Assembly (NCBI GenBank): GCA_964464175.1
Contig: CAYXFD010000016.1
Location: 1-63,606 of the forward strand
Direction of reading: 5' to 3'
Source of the DNA: CAYXFD01 sp964464175
GTDB lineage: Bacteria; Cloacimonadota; Cloacimonadia; Cloacimonadales; JAJBBL01
Length of the DNA stretch: 63,606 bases
The notes beneath the pieces are model-generated. The model was not told the origin of the DNA and did no database searches. It saw only the letters and a list, made by a program, of their open reading frames with translations. This document shows, piece after piece, positions 54,197-63,222 of the stretch (position 1 is its first letter; every line of letters begins with the position of its first letter). A program made the translations under genes and the position numbers.

Positions 54197-55210
54197 ATGA
54201 ATTGGGCTGCTCCGAACTATCTCTATCTTCTCTTAGCTGTTCCGCTACTCCTGCTCCTTCTCGGGTTGAGCGGATATTGGCAGAGAAAGAGATTCAGAAA
54301 ATTCGCTGAAGAGCGTTTTTTCGCCTTCTATTTAGCGGAATATTCCCGTTTTCACTGGATAATGAAACATATACTTCTTATCTTCGCCCTGATCTTTCTC
54401 ATCGTCGCTGCAGCCAGACCACGCTGGGGGCAGGATGTCCAGATAATAGCCAAAGAGGGTTTGGATATAGCGATCTGTATCGATACTTCCAAATCAATGG
54501 AGGCTGCCGATATCAAACCAAACCGCTTTCAACGGGCTATTGATCATATTTCTCTCTTCATCGATGAGCTTCAGGGTGACCGGATAGCCCTTATCCCTTT
54601 TGCCGGTGAGAGTTTTGTCCAACTCCCTCTTACCGATGATTACCAGGCAGCTAAGATGTTTCTTAATCTACTGGATACTGATATTATCCCGGTACCCGGC
54701 ACAAACATAGGCTATGCTCTGGAAACAGCTGCCAATACTTTTAAAGATCCCGAAAAAAACAGGATCATCATCTTGATAAGTGACGGTGAGGATCTCGGAG
54801 GGAAAGGGGTTTCCGAAGCAACCCGGATAGCGGAAGAGGGTGTTGTTGTCTATACTCTTGGAGTTGGTTCGACCGAAGGGAGTCCTATTCCCCTTAGAAC
54901 TTCCCAGGAGAATATCGAATACGCCAAAGACGATGCCGGTAATGTAGTTATCTCAAGACTCGATGCCGATACTCTGACCCGTATTGCTCAGGCAGCCGGT
55001 GGGAGATTCTATCAGGTAACCCCTCATCAGTCTGAGATCTATGAGATACTGAGAGAGATCGAAACCTTAGAAAGAGATAAGTATGAGTCGCGGGAATACG
55101 TCCGGCAAAAAGAACGTTACCACTACTTCGCCTTTCTCGCTCTCTTACTGATATTGCTGGAAACAATGATCATCTATAAAAGAAAAGTAGTCCGGGAGAA
55201 AAATATATGA
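54197..55210 (+). CDS. batB: BatB, VWA-domain membrane protein
   Basis: This 337-residue protein is a paralogue of BatA. It has N-terminal helices (about residues 8-25 and 55-75), the MIDAS motif CIDTSKSMEAADIKPNR, QLPLTDDYQAAKMFL, ISDGEDLGG, and a C-terminal helix (about 308-328). Order and length match BatB, which follows BatA in the aerotolerance operons. The gap to batA is 15 bases. Confidence 0.94.
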   Translation: MNWAAPNYLYLLLAVPLLLLLLGLSGYWQRKRFRKFAEERFFAFYLAEYSRFHWIMKHILLIFALIFLIVAAARPRWGQDVQIIAKEGLDIAICIDTSKSMEAADIKPNRFQRAIDHISLFIDELQGDRIALIPFAGESFVQLPLTDDYQAAKMFLNLLDTDIIPVPGTNIGYALETAANTFKDPEKNRIIILISDGEDLGGKGVSEATRIAEEGVVVYTLGVGSTEGSPIPLRTSQENIEYAKDDAGNVVISRLDADTLTRIAQAAGGRFYQVTPHQSEIYEILREIETLERDKYESREYVRQKERYHYFAFLALLLILLETMIIYKRKVVREKNI

Positions 55211-55259
55211 CCCCGGTTCCGGTTTTCTCTAATGAAACTTATGAAAGCAGGGAGAGTGT

Positions 55260-56003
55260 ATGATTAGATATATCATGATAATAATCTGCTTCGTTATCGT
55301 ATCATCTTTGACAGCAGTCAACCTGACCTATGATAAAGTACTTCGTAACCTGCGGGGGATAAGATCCTATGAAAACCAGGATTTTGAAGAAGCACGCCGC
55401 AATTTTGAAGAGAATGTCATTAATCATCCCGGAGAAGGTGCCTTACATCTTAATTTAGGTAATAGTCACTTCCGGGAAGGGAATCTGGATGCTGCTCTTA
55501 CTGAATATCTCAGAGCCCTTAGAGATGAAGATTTTACTGACAGATCAAACGCATATCAAAATATCGGTAATGCCCTGTTCGAACAGCAAAAATATAAAGA
55601 AGCCTTAGAGAGTTTCAGGAATGCTGTCATTACAGACCCTGAAAATGAGGATGCCCGTTATAATTATGAGTTGACGAGATTAATGCTTCAGGAAATGTCC
55701 GAAGAGACACAACAGCAGCCTCTTTCAGGTGACGGAGATGATGAAGAGGAAGAAGAGCAGCAGCAGCAGGAACAGAGGGCTGATGCCCAGCCTGATGACT
55801 CCGAAGGAGAAGAGGAAGCAGAAGTAACTCAACGGGAAGAAGGTGAAGGAGATCAACCGCAGGAGAGTGATCCTGATCGGGAAAGAGAATTGCAGGAAGC
55901 TGAAGATATCCTGAGAACCCTGATGGCCCGGGAACGGGAGTTACTGGAAGAAGAACGGGAAAAACAGAGAGAAGCACAAAAACTGCGCGGAAAATTCTGG
56001 TAA
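55260..56003 (+). CDS. batC: BatC, TPR protein with an acidic/glutamine-rich C-terminus
   Basis: This 247-residue protein has a signal peptide (about residues 1-20), three TPR-like units (about 35-140: GALHLNLGNSHFREGNLDAALTEYLRAL and similar) and a C-terminal third dominated by Glu, Gln and Asp. TPRs scaffold protein contacts, here presumably between the Bat proteins in the periplasm. It lies between batB and batD as BatC does elsewhere. Confidence 0.9.
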   Translation: MIRYIMIIICFVIVSSLTAVNLTYDKVLRNLRGIRSYENQDFEEARRNFEENVINHPGEGALHLNLGNSHFREGNLDAALTEYLRALRDEDFTDRSNAYQNIGNALFEQQKYKEALESFRNAVITDPENEDARYNYELTRLMLQEMSEETQQQPLSGDGDDEEEEEQQQQEQRADAQPDDSEGEEEAEVTQREEGEGDQPQESDPDRERELQEAEDILRTLMARERELLEEEREKQREAQKLRGKFW

Positions 56004-56107
56004 TATTACAGATATTATTGCGGGAATAACCGTTATCAAAGAATAGTAAGTTCAAATGACTCTGACGTAGTTTGGAATCTAATGATGATAAAAAAAGAGG
56101 TACGGAA

Positions 56108-57889
56108 TTGAATAAGAATCTTATCTGGCTGATAGTCTTATTTGTCCTGATGGCAACTAACCTAAGGGCAGGAGAACTCTCCGTGACCGGTTATGTTGAC
56201 CGGACAACTATCGGACAGAATGAGCAGCTCCGGTTTACTATTGAGGTATCCGGAAGTGATGCCGGAAAGATCGCTCAGCCTGAACTGCCGGAGATCTCCG
56301 GATTCCGGAACATAGGTTCTTCTACTTCCTCTTCCTCTTCCTTTTCTATCGTCAACGGAAAGATGACCAGTTCGGTTACCAGAAGCTATGTCTATACTCT
56401 TGTTCCGGAAGCAGCAGGAACCTTTCTCATCCCACCCGTTTCCATCCAATTCGAAGATAAGACCCTGGTCACTGATCCGATAAGAATCACCGTTACAGAA
56501 GGAACAACCCAACCTCCCCCTCAGACAGGAAGACAAAGGGGCTCGGAACCGGAACCGGATGAAAATCAAATAAGTGATAATCTCTTTCTCCGGGCTGAAC
56601 TATCAAAGACAAATGTTGTCCGGGGAGAACCGGTTATCCTGAATTACCGGCTCTACAGCAGATACGATCTGGCTAATCTCTCTTATGTTAATGAGCCGAA
56701 TTTTGTCGGTTTCTGGAAGGATGATATCTTTTTCGCCAACAGGATGAATTTCTCCAGAACTACTTATCAGGGAATGTCATTCAATGTTATGACCCTGCGA
56801 AGAGTCGTTCTCTATCCTAATCAGAGCGGTACCCTGACCGTTCCACCCCTGGAGATCAATACTGATATTATTATCAGACCCCGTACGTTCTTTGACTTTG
56901 ACCGGACACGCAAAGTCAATCTCGCCAGTCAGCCAGTATCAGTTACCGTCAGTGAACTGCCGGCAGCAGGAAAGCCTGAATCATTCACGGGAGCCGTCGG
57001 TTCTTTCCGGCTTACTTCCCGAATCAGTGAATCAGAGCTGACGGCAGGAGATACCTTTACCTATACGGTAGAGATCTCCGGTAACGGTAATTTCAAGCAT
57101 TTCGATCCTCCCTCTTTTCCCGCTTTACCGGTTCTCCGGCAGATAGATCCTGAGGTAGTGATCGAAACACAGCCGGAGGGTAATCTGATCAAAGGGGAAA
57201 AAACCATCCGCTACCCTGTAATAGCCAGAGAAGAGGGCGAACATACGATACCACCTCTCGTTTTCAGTTATTACGACCCACAGACAAAAACCTACCGTAC
57301 ACTTGAAACACCTTCTGTTAAGCTGTCGGTCAAGCCTTCGGAGTTTGTTCCCCTACCTCATACAGTAGCTCAACAAGACGTCGTAGCGGAAGGAACGGAC
57401 ATCTACTATATATACCGCTCCACAGAGCTCGATTCAATCTCCTTCATTCATCAAACGAGATGGTATTGGCTGTTATGGCTGCTTGTTATTCTTACCCTGC
57501 CCGCAGCTCTATATTATCGCCTGGAACAGAATAAGCTGGCTGGTGACGTTAATTATATCCGCCAGAAACAGGCTGGCAGGATACTCCGGAAATATCTGCA
57601 TAAAGCCGCAGAAGCTGCCAAAAATGGTGATAACGAATTTTATTCCTTTGTCTCAACAGGCTTACAAAACTATCTAACCGATAAATTAAAAATATCCCGC
57701 GGGAGCACGACTGATAAGATCCTTGCTGAAATGCAGAAGAGTAAGTTTTCACCGGAAATAATCGAAAAAGTAAGAAGTATTGTCAACCGCTCTTTGGAAG
57801 CCCGTTTTATGCCGGGAGGATATGATCCGGGAAAAGTTGCCCGGGATTATGAAGATGTTAAAGACCTTGTTTCCCGTATCAGCCGGTAG
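56108..57889 (+). CDS. batD: BatD
   Basis: This protein of about 593 residues has a signal peptide (about residues 1-21) and several beta-sandwich segments of the BatD type: ELSVTGYVDRTTIGQNEQLRFTIEVSG, SYVYTLVPEAAGTFLIPPV and a second similar set near residue 305. A membrane helix at about 455-472 is followed by a cytosolic helical domain. I prefer the TTG at 56108, which has AGAGG seven bases upstream and starts the signal peptide correctly, over the frame opening at 56072. Confidence 0.93.
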   Translation: MNKNLIWLIVLFVLMATNLRAGELSVTGYVDRTTIGQNEQLRFTIEVSGSDAGKIAQPELPEISGFRNIGSSTSSSSSFSIVNGKMTSSVTRSYVYTLVPEAAGTFLIPPVSIQFEDKTLVTDPIRITVTEGTTQPPPQTGRQRGSEPEPDENQISDNLFLRAELSKTNVVRGEPVILNYRLYSRYDLANLSYVNEPNFVGFWKDDIFFANRMNFSRTTYQGMSFNVMTLRRVVLYPNQSGTLTVPPLEINTDIIIRPRTFFDFDRTRKVNLASQPVSVTVSELPAAGKPESFTGAVGSFRLTSRISESELTAGDTFTYTVEISGNGNFKHFDPPSFPALPVLRQIDPEVVIETQPEGNLIKGEKTIRYPVIAREEGEHTIPPLVFSYYDPQTKTYRTLETPSVKLSVKPSEFVPLPHTVAQQDVVAEGTDIYYIYRSTELDSISFIHQTRWYWLLWLLVILTLPAALYYRLEQNKLAGDVNYIRQKQAGRILRKYLHKAAEAAKNGDNEFYSFVSTGLQNYLTDKLKISRGSTTDKILAEMQKSKFSPEIIEKVRSIVNRSLEARFMPGGYDPGKVARDYEDVKDLVSRISR

Positions 57890-57904
57890 AAGAGAGCCTG
57901 AGGA

Positions 57905-58792
57905 ATGAATATGTTTTTCGGAATTAAATCATCAGAGATGAGAATTAACAACAGCAGCCATGCTTTGCCAATTGAAAATAGTTCTCCGGCAGCATACCGG
58001 AATGACCGGCTGGTCTATGGAAAGCTGATAAGAACTCTGCCCTTTCTTCTCTTATTCTTTCTTTTTCAGACCCCCCTCTTTTCCTTTCCCACGAATGAGG
58101 AGATATTTGAAAGAGGGGTTACCGCGTATGAGGAGCGAAATTTTGAGTTAGCATTGCAGTCTTTTCTCCATCTGGAAACCGAAGGTATTGTCAATGCCGA
58201 GTTGTTCTACAATATCGGAAATACCTATTTTCGCCTCGATAAACTCGGCTATGCCGTCCTCTATTATAAAAAAGGATTGAAGATCCAGCCCCAAAATAAG
58301 CTGCTGCAGAACAACCTCAACTACCTCCTCTCCCTCACTCAGGACAGACAGACCCGGGAAGCGGACAATCCCTTCCTGGCTATTTTCCATACCGTTGTCT
58401 ATTCTCTCCCGCTGAATACCCTGCTTATCATTACCTTGGTCTGCTTTGCTCTCATTATTATGCTGATCAATAGCATTATCATCTTCTATAATAAAAGGGA
58501 TAAAACGATCCCCCTCTTTATCCTGACTATTATTATTATCCTTTTCTTCTCTGCCGCTGTCCTGTCAACTTACCGCTGGCACAAATTTACCGATAATTCC
58601 GAAGCTGTGCTCTTAGTCTCTTCAACCACCGGCTTCAGCGGTCCGGCAGAGGATTATACCACTCTCTTCCGCATTCATCAGGGGATGATCTTTACCGTTA
58701 ACAGAAGCGGACAGGAGTGGAGCCAGATTACCCTCCCTTCAGGCATCTCCGGCTGGATTAAAAACACTGCCTTTCAAAGGGTGGAACTCTAA
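57905..58792 (+). CDS. batE: BatE, TPR and SH3-like membrane protein
   Basis: This 295-residue protein has a signal or anchor helix at about residues 44-62 after an unusually long polar N-terminus. Two TPR-like units follow (about 68-140, AELFYNIGNTYFRLDKLGYAVLYYKKGL), then two membrane helices (about 160-185 and 200-220) and a C-terminal SH3-like domain (FTVNRSGQEWSQITLPSGISGWI). This is the BatE layout and ends the Bat operon. The true start may be a later codon closer to the helix. Confidence 0.9.
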   Translation: MNMFFGIKSSEMRINNSSHALPIENSSPAAYRNDRLVYGKLIRTLPFLLLFFLFQTPLFSFPTNEEIFERGVTAYEERNFELALQSFLHLETEGIVNAELFYNIGNTYFRLDKLGYAVLYYKKGLKIQPQNKLLQNNLNYLLSLTQDRQTREADNPFLAIFHTVVYSLPLNTLLIITLVCFALIIMLINSIIIFYNKRDKTIPLFILTIIIILFFSAAVLSTYRWHKFTDNSEAVLLVSSTTGFSGPAEDYTTLFRIHQGMIFTVNRSGQEWSQITLPSGISGWIKNTAFQRVEL

Positions 58793-58810
58793 ATCTGATA
58801 CCTTCTGCTG

Positions 58811-58840
58811 ACAGCTGCCCGATATCTTGACAGTTATTTT
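58811..58840 (+). repeat. Imperfect 30-bp direct repeat, copy 1
   Basis: It matches 61621-61650 at 25 of 30 positions, same orientation, with an exact core TTGACAGTTATTTT. The two copies bracket the ATPase, the broken radC-like gene and the enzyme remnant. Confidence 0.6.
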
Positions 58841-58986
58841 TATACTATGTGTTTAAAAATCGGCATAATAGATTGTACCACTTGAGGAGTTAAAATACTG
58901 ACTTCTCATCTATTGATGAGAGTATCTAATTGAAAGAAGAAGTGGTTTATAATAAAGTTAAAGAAATGCAGTCAAACAGCATTCAC

Positions 58987-60360
58987 CTAGTTTTGTCCAT
59001 AGCAAACAAATTCAGCATTACGCCACAGAATATCCCCTTCTGTCTTTTGTTTTATAGTGGGTGTAAGAAGCAATTTGTAGATTCGCTTATATTTCTTGGT
59101 CAGTCCAAGGATATTAATCTTTCTTTCCAGATCGCTCAGCAAATGTTCAGGACTCGTTCTGCTTCTCCACTTTGCTTCTCCGATCAGGAGGCAAGTGCCG
59201 TCGGTAGATTCCGAGATCAGATCAATCTCGGCAGATCCCAGTTTTTTGGATTGCTGCCACCATCTCTGTGCGGGTAGAAAGTAGTGGCCATCGATTTCCA
59301 TTCTGCTAACGCTTTGCCGGCAAAGCTCCTCCCAGAACTCGGAAACATAGATCTTCCAGCGGTACTCTATTTCGCCTAAGACCAAATCTATGTGTCCGCT
59401 ATTTAGCTTAGACTGATTGGGCACAACGAATGTGAAGAAGAAGCGGGAGAGCGGATCAAGAAGACGATACAGTGTCTTCTTGCTGTTTTTCACGTTCTCA
59501 CCCCAACAGGTATCGCGTTTGATGTATCCGGTCTCGATCATATTCTGCAGAGGGCGATTCAAGCTGGTGGCCGGCTTATTCAATCTGCCCGCAATTTCCG
59601 AAAGCTTATTACATCCCTGTCCGATCAAAGAGGCAATACTAACCGGTTGAACTGCATATCTGAGATCGTCCATAAAGAGACGCAAGGGTTCTTCGTGCAG
59701 AATCCCATATGGGTTCAGGACAAGCTCAATGATAGCTTTATGTAAGGATGAATACTCGCTTCTCAAATCCCAATATCGTGGTATTCCACCCCAAATGGAA
59801 TACTCTTCGATCGCATCCGAAGGATTGATCTGCAACGCTTCCCGCAGCCAGTGGCACTTCATTGGTTTGAGCTGAATGATGCGGTGAGCTCTGCCAAAAA
59901 GAGCGGCCGTTTTGTCCAGCACCAGTCCCTGCATCATTTGTTGAGAGCTGCCGCATAATACCAGATGGAACATCGAATTGTGATTTAGATCGATGATTTT
60001 CTGGAGCACACTGGGCAATTCCGGCGAGCTTCTCACCAAATAGGGGAATTCGTCAATTACGACAGTTATCCGCTCGCTCTGCCTCTGATTCAATTGCATA
60101 AACAAAGTATTCCAGTCCGGATAAGTTATCTGGTTAAAGCCGGGAATCTGGGTTGCTGCCTGATTAGCGAAAAACGAGCGTTGTATCTGAGCCTCATTGA
60201 TATCTGCCAGATAATAGATACTCTTGTTATCCAGAACTTGCTGCAGAAGCGCACTTTTCCCGATCCTGCGTCGTCCATACAGCAATATCAATCTGCTGCT
60301 GTCTTTGACAAGCTCACCAGAGATCAAGGCTTTCTCTTGCTCACGATTTAGAAATTGCAT
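58987..60360 (-). CDS. AAA ATPase with DUF234 C-terminus
   Basis: This 457-residue protein belongs to the archaeal-type AAA family. The N-terminal ATPase has Walker A YGRRRIGKSALL (about residues 29-40), Walker B VVIDEFPYL and sensor LVLCGSSQQMM. A winged-helix segment follows (about 245-285: LIGQGCNKLSEIAGRLNKPATSLNRPL). The DUF234 C-terminus reads SAEIDLIS...LLIGEAKWR, a PD-(D/E)xK-like pattern. Such proteins are common in accessory regions and their role is unresolved. GGAGG lies before the ATG, and the gene has its own promoter with a palindrome. Confidence 0.93.
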   Translation of the reverse strand: MQFLNREQEKALISGELVKDSSRLILLYGRRRIGKSALLQQVLDNKSIYYLADINEAQIQRSFFANQAATQIPGFNQITYPDWNTLFMQLNQRQSERITVVIDEFPYLVRSSPELPSVLQKIIDLNHNSMFHLVLCGSSQQMMQGLVLDKTAALFGRAHRIIQLKPMKCHWLREALQINPSDAIEEYSIWGGIPRYWDLRSEYSSLHKAIIELVLNPYGILHEEPLRLFMDDLRYAVQPVSIASLIGQGCNKLSEIAGRLNKPATSLNRPLQNMIETGYIKRDTCWGENVKNSKKTLYRLLDPLSRFFFTFVVPNQSKLNSGHIDLVLGEIEYRWKIYVSEFWEELCRQSVSRMEIDGHYFLPAQRWWQQSKKLGSAEIDLISESTDGTCLLIGEAKWRSRTSPEHLLSDLERKINILGLTKKYKRIYKLLLTPTIKQKTEGDILWRNAEFVCYGQN

Positions 60361-60391
60361 CGGAAACCTCCTTCATTATGTATTCAGATGC

Positions 60392-60433
60392 AAATTAATC
60401 AAAACCTTTATGCATGTCAAACATAATGTTTGA
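60392..60433 (-). promoter_or_regulatory. Promoter and palindrome upstream of the DUF234 ATPase gene
   Basis: On the minus strand TTGACA (60415-60420), a 17-bp spacer and TAATTT (60392-60397). The 17-bp palindrome TCAAACATAATGTTTGA (60417-60433) overlaps the -35 box, which suggests a repressor site. Confidence 0.6.
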
Positions 60434-60693
60434 GAGACATCATATTATTGCGGCGAATGATAAGATCGGTGAATGCTGCAAATGAAAGTAATATCGCTTT
60501 TAAGGATTGATCACATTCAGATTAGGCTGCTGAGAGATGCAAGCATCTGTTGGAGATGTTTTAAGATCCATAAGACGTTCACTCGCGGTAATACCTGTCA
60601 TATTTACGTAGAATTCGGAGAGATCAAGTTAACGAAGTTCTTACAGCCATGACCTCCGGTCATTAACCATACAACCCTCAAAGGAGCTATAAG

Positions 60694-61145
60694 ATGAAGC
60701 AAAAATGTAGTATAGACATCGTCCGCTGCACCCTCGTCAAAGAGCAGTGTCCAAATACCCGGAACCTATAACCAGTAATAGTATGGCAGCATCTATCTTC
60801 AAAGAATATATCGGGAACCGTGATAGAGAAGTATTTGCCGTCATCGGAGTTGATACCGGAAATGAGCCGACCTTTCTTAATATCGTAAGTATCGGTCAGC
60901 TGGGTGAAGTAAGAGCTAATATGCGGGAACTCTTCCAATCCGTTATCCTGAGCAGCAGTGCCTTGATTATCATCGGGCATAACCATCCGGGTGGCTCAAT
61001 GAAGCCTTCGGAAGAAGACCCGGTCATCACAGAAAAGATAAAGAAGGTAGGCAAGATGCTCGGTATCTCTCTATTAGACCATATCATCGTCTCGACCGCC
61101 GATACCATGTCGATAAGAGAAAAGAGACCCGATCTGTTCGGATGA
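60694..61145 (+). pseudogene. radC: RadC-like JAB domain gene with a frameshift
   Basis: Translation should begin at 60694 behind a perfect AAGGAG and reads MKQKCSIDIVRCTLVKEQ. It then runs off frame at about 60745-60756, while the next frame continues KYPEPITSNSMAASIFKEYIG to a normal end. The second frame holds the RadC/JAB core: HNHPGGSMKPSEEDP (metal-binding HxH and Asp) and LLDHIIVS. Joined, the protein would be about 150 residues, the size of free-standing RadC-like proteins of mobile elements. A single-base change breaks it, unless it is a sequencing error or a programmed shift. Confidence 0.75.
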
Positions 61146-61407
61146 GGATGAATAGTATGTGATACCGCCCCGGGATTGACGTCGAGGCGGTGTTAATATT
61201 ATGGTCTTTTTTTAGCTCTGAGACAGGAGTACCAGTATAGATTACGGAAAAGTGCTAGAGGATAAACCCCCTGCACTCCCGACAATGTTGATCTTAACTT
61301 CATTCTGTTTTCTCCTAATGGTGTTTGCCCTCTAACCATCTGCAAAAGGTTCACCTCGCGGAATCTATTATCTATTCCACCAGGGTAAAAAGAGAAAAAT
61401 ACAAAAG
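61146..61407. other. Gene-free stretch with one hairpin
   Basis: Just after the radC-like stop, ACCGCC and GGCGGT can pair (about 61163-61190), with a T-run some 15 bases further, a possible weak terminator. The rest shows no gene or repeat. Confidence 0.4.
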
Positions 61408-61521
61408 TTAAGGGGAATTCCTACAGACGCGGAACCCAAAGTTGCTGTACGTGAACGTCGGGTTGTAGTCGAGCTGATAAGTGAGATGGCAGCTGTCGGC
61501 ATGGTTCTTGTGGTTCCTCTG
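61408..61521 (-). pseudogene. Remnant of a formylglycine-generating-enzyme (SUMF1-like) C-terminus
   Basis: On the minus strand the frame reads RNHKNHADSCHLTYQL, then DYNPTFTYSNFGFRVCR. This aligns with the end of FGE-sulfatase/SUMF1-type domains (GGSWxxxADxCRxAYRxxxxP...xGFRVCR). The preceding frame has no domain body, the usual GGSW is absent, and there is no start signal. It is a small leftover of a once larger gene, more GC-rich than the flanks. Confidence 0.65.
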
Positions 61522-61620
61522 CCAAAAAAAATACCAAAATTTTCGGGTAAAGATATAGCAACCCACTTTTTTTAGACTGACAAAGCGAACTAAACTACTT
61601 ATTGCTTGATTTGTATAAGA

Positions 61621-61650
61621 ACAGTCTTCCGATATATTGACAGTTATTTT
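61621..61650 (+). repeat. Imperfect 30-bp direct repeat, copy 2
   Basis: It is the partner of 58811-58840 (25 of 30 identical), about 2.8 kb downstream in the same orientation. Confidence 0.6.
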
Positions 61651-61690
61651 AAATAGCCTACTGAGTAAAAAGCCCAATTCCAAAAAAAGA

Positions 61691-61719
61691 TTGACAACCA
61701 TCTAAGATTTTTGCTTTAA
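61691..61719 (+). promoter_or_regulatory. Promoter of the LPP20-like lipoprotein gene
   Basis: TTGACA (61691-61696) is followed after 17 bp by CTTTAA, or after 18 bp by TTTAAA. The leader to the ATG at 61826 is about 100 nt. Confidence 0.45.
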
Positions 61720-61825
61720 AGTTCATATAAGAATCAGCAGGATCAGCTAAGTAATAGAGATAAGCTAAGATTCCCCGCTCTCAAACGCAGGAAGAATCAT
61801 AGTTCAAGCGATACAGGAGGTTATA

Positions 61826-62374
61826 ATGAAATTTAAAAGCTTGTTAGCTGTAGGGTTAATTGCTTTGTTATTCCTTTCGGCTTGTTCATCGGGTAAACAA
61901 TCTCCCTCACGTCCTCAACAGGTTTTTCAGCCCAACTGGTACGGTTTGCAGGGAAATCCGGAATATGTTTTTACCTATGGACAATCAATCAAAGTCAATC
62001 AAAATGCTGCTGAACAGGCTGCCTATGCCAACGCCATGCAGGAAGCCGCTCAGTATGTAGAAACCCATGTCCAGAGCATGATAAAAAACTACATAGAAGA
62101 AGCCGGAGTGGAAGATCCTCAGGTTTTAGCTCTCACCAGCAGCGTTGCCAGAATAATTGCCAATGCAAAATTCACCGGTACTCAAATATCTCACAGAGAA
62201 ACTTTCGCTCTCGAGAACAACAGATATCAGTCTTTTATCAGAGTGAGCATTCCGGCAAGTGAAGTCAACCGTAACCTGAGAAATCAGATCAGGAATGAAG
62301 AGGCTCTCTATAATCAATTCAAAGCTTCCCAGGCTTTTCAGGAATTAGACCGCATCATTGAAGAACAGCAATAG
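61826..62374 (+). CDS. LPP20-like lipoprotein
   Basis: This 182-residue protein has a signal peptide ending ALLFLSACS, so Cys near residue 20 is lipidated. The mature domain (NPEYVFTYGQSIKVNQNAAEQAAYANAMQEAAQYV...) follows the LPP20/FlgT-N-like pattern: a short strand, then a long helix with Ala-rich repeats and a final beta-hairpin (RYQSFIRVSIPASEV). GGAGG precedes the ATG. Its role is unknown; relatives are outer-membrane lipoproteins. Confidence 0.88.
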   Translation: MKFKSLLAVGLIALLFLSACSSGKQSPSRPQQVFQPNWYGLQGNPEYVFTYGQSIKVNQNAAEQAAYANAMQEAAQYVETHVQSMIKNYIEEAGVEDPQVLALTSSVARIIANAKFTGTQISHRETFALENNRYQSFIRVSIPASEVNRNLRNQIRNEEALYNQFKASQAFQELDRIIEEQQ

Positions 62375-62462
62375 TATCCATCTCACCAACCGAAAACTGA
62401 AACTGTACGTGAAAGACATCTGTTTCCTCAATCCTGTTCAACCCGGATTAGCCTGAAGATCT

Positions 62463-63191
62463 ATGTGGTATTCTTATACGGAATCGATACAGGGAAGTAA
62501 AACTCCCGTTAATCAGGATTATCTCTCCCTCTTGAGAAAAGGTAACTCGCTTTTTGCTCTCCTCTGTGACGGCATGGGCGGCGGGAAGCATGGAGAAGTT
62601 GCCAGCGAGATGTGTGTTAATGTTCTCTCTCAATTCTTTCTCTCGGAAACAGAGACTCAGTTCCAGACAGGCTGGCTGGAAGATAAGCTCAAGCTTACCA
62701 ATAACCTCCTCTATGACCATACGATTCAGAATCCGAAATATGAAGGTATGGCAACTACTCTGGTGACCCTGCTCATCGCAGGAGAACGCGGCTTCATCGG
62801 CAACGTGGGAGACAGCAGACTCTATCGTTACCGGGAAGGAAAACTTGAGCAGCTAACCGAGGATGATTCGGTGGTCTGGGAACTCTATAAGAAGAATCTG
62901 CTCACCAAAGATGAACTTGTCAAACACCCCAGAGGTTATCTGATTACCAAAGCTATAGCCTTACTAAGAGGAATCGGTTTCTCGGTTACTGAAACCGGTA
63001 TCGGTCAGCAGGAACTTTTCTTTCTCTGCTCGGACGGGGTAACCGATTTTTTAACAGACGGGATGATCACGGAAATGATAGAAAAACAAAACAGCCTTTC
63101 TGAAACCGGAAAAGAGATCATTGCCCTGGCTCTGGAAGAGGGATCAAATGACGATATTTCGATAATTCTTCTCTCCAACTACCGGGAATAA
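62463..63191 (+). CDS. PP2C-family serine/threonine phosphatase
   Basis: This 242-residue Mn/Mg-dependent phosphatase has the PP2C motifs in order: KTPVNQDYLSLL, ALLCDGMGGGKHGEVAS (metal-binding Asp-Gly), GMATTLVTLLI, GFIGNVGDSRLYRYREGKLEQLTEDDS, LFFLCSDGVTDFL and the final GSNDDISIILL Asp. Such enzymes usually counter a Hanks-type kinase; no kinase is seen before the window ends. The start has only a weak upstream site. It lies 88 bases after the lipoprotein gene. Confidence 0.94.
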   Translation: MWYSYTESIQGSKTPVNQDYLSLLRKGNSLFALLCDGMGGGKHGEVASEMCVNVLSQFFLSETETQFQTGWLEDKLKLTNNLLYDHTIQNPKYEGMATTLVTLLIAGERGFIGNVGDSRLYRYREGKLEQLTEDDSVVWELYKKNLLTKDELVKHPRGYLITKAIALLRGIGFSVTETGIGQQELFFLCSDGVTDFLTDGMITEMIEKQNSLSETGKEIIALALEEGSNDDISIILLSNYRE

Positions 63192-63222
63192 ACTTTCGGG
63201 TCAGCTGCCGGTTTCCCTTTCT

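Noticed and set aside
58811..61650. Insertion sequence or phage defence island
   Set aside because: No transposase, integrase, terminal inverted repeats or defence gene set was found; only a DUF234 ATPase and broken genes are present.
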